Positions 1-4,251 of a stretch of DNA of 5,187 nucleotides are shown piece after piece. The DNA is from JABDDM01 sp038240295 (GTDB taxonomy: Bacteria > Bacteroidota > Ignavibacteria > Palsa-1295). The notes below the pieces were generated by a model. That model had not been told where the DNA came from, ran no database searches, and was given only the letters and a program-made list of their open reading frames with translations. How positions within the stretch are numbered: the stretch's first letter is position 1; each line of letters begins with the position of its first letter. A program made the translations under genes and the position numbers. Where the stretch lies: contig JBBSDW010000190.1 of the NCBI GenBank assembly GCA_038240295.1, forward strand, positions 1 through 5,187. Reading direction: 5' to 3'.

Positions 1-387
1 CAGTTCGGTCACCGGCTCGCCATCCATCGAGGGACCAACAGCAGTCTGACTCGAACAAAGGATGAACTGCTTGAGCCCAGGAGCGTAGTCGCGCGCGGCT
101 TGCAGCAAGCCACGAGTCGCAAGCTGATTTCCCTCAAAATAACCCTGACGATCACGCGCAGCAGTCACGCCAGCAACATGGATCACGGCCTCAACGCCCG
201 TCATAGCTTCGCGCAGCGATTCCGGCTCGAGCATATTGCCACCGACAACCGTGAGCGGCTTTCCCTCCAACCACTTCAAACTCGACGAACGCCGAGTCAG
301 CGCCCGCAGCCCATGCCCCTGCGCGATCAGCCGATCAGCAATATGCGAACCAACAAACCCCGTAGCACCCGTCAAAAGAATCTCCAT
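1..387 (-). CDS. NAD(P)-dependent epimerase/dehydratase-family protein, N-terminal part (runs off left edge)
   Basis: This is the first 129 codons of an extended short-chain dehydrogenase/reductase; the rest lies left of the window. Seen directly: the protein opens with MEILLTGATGFVGSH, the TGxxGxxG dinucleotide-binding motif at residues 6-13. VIHVAGV at 68-74 follows strand beta-4, GNQLATRGLLQAA at 86-98 matches the usual helix, and FILCSSQTAVGP at 108-119 holds the strand with the catalytic Ser region. The YxxxK pair expected further on is outside the window. The stretch after beta-2 is basic (LTRRSSS), which in this family tends to favour NADP(H); that is inference. Substrate cannot be told: sugar-nucleotide epimerase, dihydroflavonol-reductase-like and related types share this half. 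The ATG at 385-387 is chosen because it starts exactly at the nucleotide fold and has an AGGGG stretch 3 bases upstream. It is divergent from the copper monooxygenase gene. I see no clear promoter for it. Confidence 0.9.
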   Translation of the reverse strand, partial: MEILLTGATGFVGSHIADRLIAQGHGLRALTRRSSSLKWLEGKPLTVVGGNMLEPESLREAMTGVEAVIHVAGVTAARDRQGYFEGNQLATRGLLQAARDYAPGLKQFILCSSQTAVGPSMDGEPVTEL

Positions 388-523
388 GTACCCCTGAACA
401 TTAATGAACCTTCAAAAGCCCCAGAGTCCCAGTTTAGTTTAGCTCGTCAATGCCCCGCGGCTCAAATTGGCAAATGAATCGTTTCGCAAGCCTCCCCCAC
501 AGCAGCGCCCTCATCTTTCAGAA

Positions 524-551
524 GGGAACAGCGAATGGTGAACAGCAAACA
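524..551 (-). repeat. Degenerate heptamer array, inverted copy of the 1003-1051 array
   Basis: Four consecutive 7-base units are read directly on the plus strand: GGGAACA, GCGAATG, GTGAACA, GCAAACA. On the minus strand they read TGTTTGC, TGTTCAC, CATTCGC, TGTTCCC, that is NGTTCNC-like. This is the same consensus as the longer array at 1003-1051 but in opposite orientation. A fifth unit (GAATAGG) may follow with a 2-base deletion. The units are too short and contiguous for CRISPR. Similar GTTCCCT/GTTCGCT heptamer strings occur between genes in various bacteria, as far as I know; a function is not established. Confidence 0.55.
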
Positions 552-589
552 GAATAGGATGCCTGCCTCACGCATAATGATAGTGTCAA

Positions 590-602
590 GTCATCCTGAT
601 CC
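590..602 (+). repeat. Partial copy of GTCATYCTGAGCCC dispersed repeat
   Basis: GTCATCCTGATCC here matches the start of the better copy at 810-836 at 11 of 13 bases; the shared exact block is CAAGTCATCCTGA (587-599 and 807-819). After it the match stops and a hairpin element follows. ACGAAGG, which belongs to the second half of the full repeat, reappears at 641-647. The copy may therefore have been split, or it may simply be truncated. Confidence 0.45.
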
Positions 603-611
603 TGCAATGTA

Positions 612-631
612 GGTCGGGATTCATCCCGACC
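612..631. repeat. Perfect 9-bp inverted repeat (hairpin) with 2-base loop
   Basis: GGTCGGGAT at 612-620 pairs with ATCCCGACC at 623-631 across a TC spacer. There is no T-run on either side, so it does not look like an intrinsic terminator. The surrounding TGTAGGTCGGGATTCATCCC wording resembles a dispersed palindromic repeat seen between genes in diverse bacteria, to my recollection. It sits about 220 bases upstream of the epimerase start and far from the other flanking gene, so an operator role is not supported. Confidence 0.6.
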
Positions 632-670
632 ACACGCTGTACGAAGGGGTAACTGCTGGCCTCAACTCGC

Positions 671-701
671 GTGGGACGGACGTCCCGTCCGTCTGGTGGG
701 G
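671..701 (+). repeat. 31-base repeat, copy 1 (perfect inverted match to 962-992)
   Basis: These 31 bases are exactly the reverse complement of 962-992, checked base by base. The unit itself contains overlapping dyads: GGGACG-GA-CGTCCC, and GACGGAC-GTCCC-GTCCGTC. Each copy could therefore fold alone as well as pair with its partner. Outside the 31 bases the similarity continues in broken form (GCAT against ATGCC with a 2-base indel), pointing to shared ancestry of a slightly longer element. Confidence 0.8.
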
Positions 702-736
702 CATGTTGAATGCCCGCTTGTGCATGAGAGCTAAAC

Positions 737-763
737 AAGTTTCTTCGCTGGGCTCAGAATGAC
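737..763 (-). repeat. GTCATYCTGAGCCC dispersed repeat, minus-strand copy
   Basis: Read on the minus strand, these 27 bases start GTCATTCTGAGCCCAGCGAAG and match the plus-strand copy at 810-836 at 22 of 27 positions. The differences are at unit positions 6, 15, 16, 22 and 24. The two copies face each other across 46 bases and could form a stem. The motif belongs to a GTCAT-CTGAGC-CGAAG-ATCT class that I recall from intergenic DNA of many environmental bacteria; no function is known to me. Confidence 0.65.
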
Positions 764-809
764 CGTTGTAGGCTATCGCTGCTGACGTTGAGTATTCACT
801 TTCAAACAA

Positions 810-836
810 GTCATCCTGAGCCCGACGAAGGATCTT
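810..836 (+). repeat. GTCATYCTGAGCCC dispersed repeat, plus-strand copy
   Basis: This copy begins GTCATCCTGAGCCCGACGAA and ends GGATCTT. It pairs as an imperfect inverted repeat with 737-763 (22 of 27) and shares its first part with the partial copy at 590-602. It lies in the centre of the repeat island. Confidence 0.65.
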
Positions 837-961
837 ATGGTCGGTTTGGCTGACTATCGAAGTTCAGTCACGGACTTTAGGCTTGCACTTGAAGTCATGA
901 AGCGAGGCGCCAGAAGTCCCGCCGACCGATCATCGATGCAGTTGGAGCGGCTTCGATGCCA

Positions 962-992
962 CCCCACCAGACGGACGGGACGTCCGTCCCAC
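962..992 (-). repeat. 31-base repeat, copy 2 (inverted)
   Basis: This is the exact reverse complement of 671-701, separated from it by 260 bases. It contains the same internal dyads (GACGGAC-GGGAC-GTCCGTC). It lies just 10 bases before the heptamer array that starts at 1003, so two repeat families abut here. Confidence 0.8.
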
Positions 993-1002
993 ACGGTCCT
1001 CC

Positions 1003-1051
1003 GTTCCCTGTTCGCGGTTCCCTGTTCCCTGTTCCCCGCTCGCCGTTCCCT
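1003..1051 (+). repeat. Seven-unit GTTCCCT heptamer tandem array
   Basis: The array reads as seven in-phase 7-base units: GTTCCCT, GTTCGCG, GTTCCCT, GTTCCCT, GTTCCCC, GCTCGCC, GTTCCCT. A more degenerate eighth unit (GTCCTCC) may precede it at 996-1002. It ends 72 bases before the ATG of the cytochrome/copper gene. Heptanucleotide arrays are known from cyanobacteria as STRR sequences; whether this one is related in mechanism is unknown. Slippage could change its length between strains. Confidence 0.75.
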
Positions 1052-1063
1052 CGAGCATCTTCG

Positions 1064-1071
1064 TATATTTG
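1064..1071 (+). promoter_or_regulatory. Candidate Bacteroidota-type -7 promoter element
   Basis: TATATTTG fits the TAnnTTTG consensus of the primary sigma factor in Bacteroidota and lies 52 bases upstream of the ATG at 1124. No good TTTG/TTG element is seen 19-21 bases further upstream, because that DNA is the heptamer array (CGTTCCC). The assignment is tentative and depends on the host belonging to this group. Confidence 0.3.
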
Positions 1072-1123
1072 GGTGAACATTCTGCTGCCGTAGGTTCTTT
1101 CCACTATTATCAAGACAACTCGC

Positions 1124-2446
1124 ATGAGATTTCGCTTACGTTTTTCCGATTTGCCTGGTGCGCTGATTGTTGCGGCGATGGCTTTGGTGGTGTTGCCTTC
1201 GTGCAGGTCGACGGTGGTGCAGACGCCGGTTGCCAATAATGCGCTCGATGATACGGCGAGTTATTTGCGATTGCAAAAGGCTGTGTTCAATCCGAGTTGC
1301 ACGCAGTGCCACAATGCGGATCGTGCGGGACTCAATGGCAATCTCTCGCTCGATTCGGCGGTTTCCTATGCGAACCTGATCAATGTCACGCCGACAAATC
1401 TGACCGCTCAAGCGGATAGCTTTTTTCGCATAAAGCCGAGCCATCCCGATCATAGTCTTCTTTATCTTAAGATCACTCCGGGTCTTGCCGATGGTCTTGG
1501 CGATCAGATGCCAAATTCGGGGCATCCGCTTAGTCCGGGCAAGCGCGAGTTTGTTCGTCAGTGGATCGCGGCTGGTGCACCGGTCACAGGAAATGTCGCA
1601 GATCCTAAACTGTTGCTCGATACATCGGAGGATCCACAGGCGGCGCTCATTCCTCTCGACGCCCCGGCACCCGGAACCGGTTTTCAGATTCACATGCCTC
1701 CGTTCGATATTCAACCCGGCACCGAGCGCGAGATCTTCCTCTATAAGACCAATCCGAACCTCGATACACAATATGTGAAGTCGATCGATATCAGGATGCG
1801 CGAAGGCAGTCATCACTTTATTTTGTGGAACGTCGATGGAAATGCCGAAGGCCTCACCGATGGGATGCTTCGCGATCGGACGGATGCCGAGATGGCCCGT
1901 CAGCGCGATTTTGTCAATGCCTCGCAGACGCTCGAACTGCATTACGACTTTCCCGCCGGTATCGCAGTTGCAATACCGCCGAATCTCGGATTCGATCTGA
2001 ACTCGCATTATGTGAATTCGACCGACCACGTGCTGCACGGCGAATCGTATATGAATTTGTTTACGACTCCTCGATCAGCCGTCCAGCATATTGCGACGCC
2101 GTTTCTGATCGCTGATGTCAACTTTTTGATACCTGCCCATTCGACGTATACGCGAAAATATTCATGGCCGGCAGTTTCGACTCCGACACATTTGATCATG
2201 ATCACTTCGCATGCGCACAAGCACTTGTTGAGTTTCAAGGTATGGAAGAATGGTACCAAGGGTCAATTGCTGTATTCGAACAGCGATTGGCACGAGCCGA
2301 TCGTTTCGAACTTCGATATTCTCTTCCAGCCTGGCGATCATCTTTATTCCGAAACGACCTGGCAGAATGACAACGGCACCCCGCTCCAGTTTGGCTACAC
2401 CTCGGAAGACGAAATGAACATTCTGCTGGGCTACACGTGGCAATAG
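1124..2446 (+). CDS. Lipoprotein with cytochrome c domain fused to PHM-like type II copper monooxygenase domain
   Basis: A 440-residue protein that I predict is an envelope redox enzyme. Residues 1-27 form a signal peptide ending in a lipobox-like LPSC with Cys27, so it is probably lipid-anchored outside the inner membrane. Residues 50-155 resemble a planctomycete-type cytochrome c domain: haem site CTQCH at 59-63, GNLSLDS at 72-78, PSHPDHSLL at 105-113, likely distal ligand Met129 in GDQMP, then WIAAGAP at 147-153. Residues 190-440 match the two-copper monooxygenase fold (peptidylglycine hydroxylating type). CuH candidates are His230, His231 (GSHHFILW) and His295; CuM candidates are His363, His365 (SHAHKH) and Met431 in TSEDEMN. 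The copper part has no cysteine, so the animal disulfides are missing. The haem domain could donate electrons in place of ascorbate; that and the substrate are inference. The ATG is fixed by an in-frame TAG at 1091-1093; no Shine-Dalgarno is visible. Confidence 0.87.
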   Translation: MRFRLRFSDLPGALIVAAMALVVLPSCRSTVVQTPVANNALDDTASYLRLQKAVFNPSCTQCHNADRAGLNGNLSLDSAVSYANLINVTPTNLTAQADSFFRIKPSHPDHSLLYLKITPGLADGLGDQMPNSGHPLSPGKREFVRQWIAAGAPVTGNVADPKLLLDTSEDPQAALIPLDAPAPGTGFQIHMPPFDIQPGTEREIFLYKTNPNLDTQYVKSIDIRMREGSHHFILWNVDGNAEGLTDGMLRDRTDAEMARQRDFVNASQTLELHYDFPAGIAVAIPPNLGFDLNSHYVNSTDHVLHGESYMNLFTTPRSAVQHIATPFLIADVNFLIPAHSTYTRKYSWPAVSTPTHLIMITSHAHKHLLSFKVWKNGTKGQLLYSNSDWHEPIVSNFDILFQPGDHLYSETTWQNDNGTPLQFGYTSEDEMNILLGYTWQ

Positions 2447-2514
2447 CAGAACGCGAGCGGCGGCGTGAACTCTCTCTGTGGGATCGGCGTTTCTTGCAAG
2501 CCAAATTTCGGGCA

Positions 2515-2542
2515 GCGAGTTGACCGCAGAATAGCGGCTCGC
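2515..2542 (+). promoter_or_regulatory. Bulged hairpin in the gap before rpsT
   Basis: An outer stem GCGAG (2515-2519) with CTCGC (2538-2542) encloses a TTGA bulge, an inner stem CCGC (2524-2527) with GCGG (2534-2537) and a six-base AGAATA loop. It lies between the copper gene stop and the rpsT start, 38 bases before the latter. It could be a weak terminator of the upstream gene (a T-rich but interrupted GTTTCATTTTC follows) or an rpsT leader structure. Ribosomal protein leaders are often regulatory, but no known class is recognised here. The rest of this 134-base gap shows no clear promoter. Confidence 0.35.
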
Positions 2543-2580
2543 GAGGTTTCATTTTCAGTTATTTGATCGAATTCTAAGGG

Positions 2581-2844
2581 ATGCCACAACATCAAGGTGC
2601 AGTACGCAGGGTCAGGCTTTCGGAAAAGCGTCGTGTCGAGAACAAAGGGAAAAAAGTTGACTTGCGTAAAATGCTGAAGGAGTTCGAAGCGACGGAAGCG
2701 AAGACGCCTCAGTTGCTCAAAGGTTTGCAGAGCAAGCTCGACCGGCTTGCCGCAAAAGGCCTGGTTCATAAGAACTATGCTGCCAACAAAAAGGGCAAGC
2801 TCGCCAAGGCAGTGACCGCTTCGCAAGCTGCCAAAACCGCCTAA
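2581..2844 (+). CDS. rpsT: 30S ribosomal protein S20 (bS20)
   Basis: An 87-residue, strongly basic protein of the usual S20 length. It binds 16S rRNA in the small subunit body and helps assembly. Family features seen: MPQHQGAVRRVRLSEKRR at the N-terminus (family usually MPxHKSAxKRxRxSEKRR) and LVHKNYAANKKGKLAKAV at 61-78, the conserved C-terminal signature (xIHKNxAARKKSRLxKxL). The usual HKSA is HQGA here, a mild departure. An in-frame TAA at 2575-2577 lies two codons before the ATG, so the start cannot be further upstream. AAGGG directly abuts the ATG, too close for a working Shine-Dalgarno; leaderless-like or weak initiation typical of Bacteroidota is likely. It stands as a single gene with its own terminator downstream and converges with ndh. 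Confidence 0.95.
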   Translation: MPQHQGAVRRVRLSEKRRVENKGKKVDLRKMLKEFEATEAKTPQLLKGLQSKLDRLAAKGLVHKNYAANKKGKLAKAVTASQAAKTA

Positions 2845-2875
2845 GAAGCCCGCGTTACAGGTTTTACGAGAATGT

Positions 2876-2913
2876 AAGCAAGTCCGCTCCTAAGGCTGAC
2901 TTGCTTCTTTTTT
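2876..2913 (+). terminator. Rho-independent terminator of rpsT, overlapping the ndh 3' end
   Basis: AAGCAAGTC (2876-2884) pairs perfectly with GACTTGCTT (2898-2906) across a 13-base loop, followed by C and six Ts (2908-2913). It begins 31 bases after the rpsT stop. The stem has nine base pairs, and the T-run exists only for plus-strand transcription; on the minus strand the hairpin is followed by ACATTCTC. The 3' arm and T-tract lie inside the last codons of ndh, where they encode the KKEAS part of its tail. Confidence 0.88.
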
Positions 2914-4248
2914 GCCTGATATTCCCTCCTGCTTCGAACTCGCTCCCTCTTGCTTCGAACCCGCAATGATCAGCCGAACTCCTCGCTGATAAGTAAAGTA
3001 AGCCCACGCCCACTGCAGGATCACGAGGATCCGATTCCGAAAACCGATCAGGTAGAAGAGATGGACAAAAAGTCCGGCGACCCAGGCAATAAACCCGGAG
3101 AGCTTGATACTGCCCAATTTTAGGATCGCTTTGCTGCGACCGATCGTCGCGAGGTCGCCTTTGTTGAAGTAGCGAAAGGCTTCTTTTTGCGGTTCTTGTC
3201 CAAGCGTTGCGATGATCGACTTTGCGACATATCTCCCCTGCTGAATTGCTACCGGAGCAACGCCCGGCAGAGGCTTTCCGTCTTTGTTTGTCGATGCCGC
3301 AGTGTCGCCGATCACAAAAATTTCTGGATGCCCAGCGATATTGAGCATTTGATCGACCGTCACTCTGCCCGCGCGATCGGCCTCAACCCCAAGCCACTTT
3401 GCAGCAGGCGACGCAGCGACACCCGCGCACCAGATGATCGTACGAGCCCGAACGAGTGCGCCATTCATCGTTGCGCCGTTCTCATCGATCATTTCCACTT
3501 TCGTCGAAGTGCGAACCTGCACTCCGAGTTTTTCAAGATCCAGGCGTGCCTTCTCGGCCAACTCATTTGGAAATGCTGAAAGAATTCCTGGACCGGCTTC
3601 GACGAGAATGATCGCGGCTGTTGCGGGATCGAAATGCCGGAAATTTCCGGTAAATTCGCGATGCGCCATTTCAGCGATCGACCCTGCCATCTCTACGCCC
3701 GTTGGGCCAGCGCCTACCAATAAAAACGTCAGATCGACGGAGCGGCTTGCTTCATCCGTTGCTAATTCTGCGGCCTCGAACGCCACCAGAATGCGCTTTC
3801 TTATCTCCGTTGCATCGGCGATCGATTTTAATCCCGGGGCGAAACGCTCCCACTCCTCGTGACCGAAATAGCTATGCCGCGCACCGGTCGCGATCACGAG
3901 GTAATCGTAGTGAATCGATCGCGTCGATTCTGAAGTTTGATCGATATACGTTACCGAACGCTCGGCTTTCTCGACTGCGATAACTTCAGCCAAAAGCACT
4001 TCAGCATTTTTCTGATGAGCCAGAATGAGACGGATAGGCGCGGCGATATCGCCGGGCGAAAGGCCCGCTGTCGCTACTTGATAGAGGAGCGGTTGAAATA
4101 AATGATGATTATTCCGGTCGAGCAGCGTCACGCGGACGTTCGCATGCTTCAGATGCAGCGCCGCCTGCAGGCCCCCGAAGCCGCCGCCCACGATTACAAC
4201 ATGTGGTATTTCTGACGCAAGCGTAGCCGCCATCGGGTCATCCGCCAT
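2890..4248 (-). CDS. ndh: Type II NADH:quinone oxidoreductase (NDH-2)
   Basis: A 452-residue FAD enzyme that oxidises NADH and reduces membrane quinone without pumping protons, bound to the inner face of the cytoplasmic membrane. Seen: FAD site VVIVGGGFGGLQAA at 17-30, then DRNNHHLFQPLLYQVATAG at 44-62, diagnostic for NDH-2. The NADH fold LLVGAGPTGVEMAG is at 176-189, with acidic Glu217 after its second strand (favours NADH over NADPH). The second FAD motif VIGDTA is at 312-317, and quinone-side APVAIQQGRYVAK is at 331-343. A hydrophobic C-terminal stretch (about 384-418) ending in FTYQRGVRLI is the usual membrane anchor. The last 20 or so residues are a hydrophilic SKQEG-repeat tail not typical of the family. 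The ATG at 4246-4248 is taken as start; Met6 is an alternative. It follows the Asp-box gene by 3 bases, so the two are probably one transcript. No Shine-Dalgarno is evident. Confidence 0.95.
   Translation of the reverse strand: MADDPMAATLASEIPHVVIVGGGFGGLQAALHLKHANVRVTLLDRNNHHLFQPLLYQVATAGLSPGDIAAPIRLILAHQKNAEVLLAEVIAVEKAERSVTYIDQTSESTRSIHYDYLVIATGARHSYFGHEEWERFAPGLKSIADATEIRKRILVAFEAAELATDEASRSVDLTFLLVGAGPTGVEMAGSIAEMAHREFTGNFRHFDPATAAIILVEAGPGILSAFPNELAEKARLDLEKLGVQVRTSTKVEMIDENGATMNGALVRARTIIWCAGVAASPAAKWLGVEADRAGRVTVDQMLNIAGHPEIFVIGDTAASTNKDGKPLPGVAPVAIQQGRYVAKSIIATLGQEPQKEAFRYFNKGDLATIGRSKAILKLGSIKLSGFIAWVAGLFVHLFYLIGFRNRILVILQWAWAYFTYQRGVRLIIAGSKQEGASSKQEGISGKKEASQP
2923..2964 (-). repeat. 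21-base tandem duplication in the ndh 3' end
   Basis: 2923-2943 and 2944-2964 are adjacent 21-base copies, identical at 19 positions. They encode seven-residue repeats AGSKQEG and ASSKQEG in the NDH-2 tail; a third, diverged copy (ISGKKEA) may follow. The in-frame length leaves the reading frame intact. The tail lies after the membrane anchor, so it probably tolerates length change. Confidence 0.8.
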
Positions 4249-4251
4249 CGC

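Larger units (their letters stand above)
388..1123. other. Repeat-rich non-coding gap between divergent genes
   Basis: This 736-base gap separates the divergent epimerase and cytochrome/copper genes. I see no convincing gene in it. The open frames present run through the repeats, give proteins rich in repeat-derived residues (for example VPSVWWG on the minus strand) and match no family I recognise. The first 136 bases (388-523) must hold the 5' region of the epimerase, but no clear promoter stands out. From 524 to 1051 it is a cluster of short interspersed repeats listed separately. The last 72 bases (1052-1123) hold the probable leader of the cytochrome/copper gene. Confidence 0.75.

Noticed and set aside
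226..240. CTCGAGCAT shared between the epimerase gene and 1051-1059
   Set aside because: A short match with no extended similarity; in the epimerase it is ordinary coding sequence.
446..452. TTGACG (minus strand) as a -35 box for the epimerase
   Set aside because: At 17 bases downstream the sequence is ACTCTG, not a credible -10 element.
100..477. Plus-strand open frame of 125 codons
   Set aside because: It is antisense to the epimerase, whose minus-strand protein has clear family motifs; the plus-strand product has none.
612..631. Hairpin as an intrinsic terminator
   Set aside because: No T-run follows on either strand and no gene ends nearby.
1003..1051. CRISPR array
   Set aside because: Units are 7 bases, contiguous and without spacers; no cas gene is present.
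621..1236. Small open frames on both strands within the repeat island (for example 621-809 minus, 837-1076 plus, 895-1236 minus)
   Set aside because: They run through the dispersed repeats and heptamer array, match no known family, and the last also overlaps the start of the cytochrome/copper gene.
1136..2038. Minus-strand open frame of 300 codons opposite the copper monooxygenase
   Set aside because: Long, but rich in Arg and Ile in the way antisense frames are, and without domain motifs; the plus strand has a full set of haem and copper motifs.
2519..2525. TTGACC as a -35 box for rpsT
   Set aside because: No TATAAT-like sequence lies 16-18 bases downstream, and the hexamer falls in the hairpin.
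3434..3862. Plus-strand open frames opposite ndh
   Set aside because: They are shadows of the NDH-2 reading frame, with Ser/Arg-rich product and no recognisable domain.
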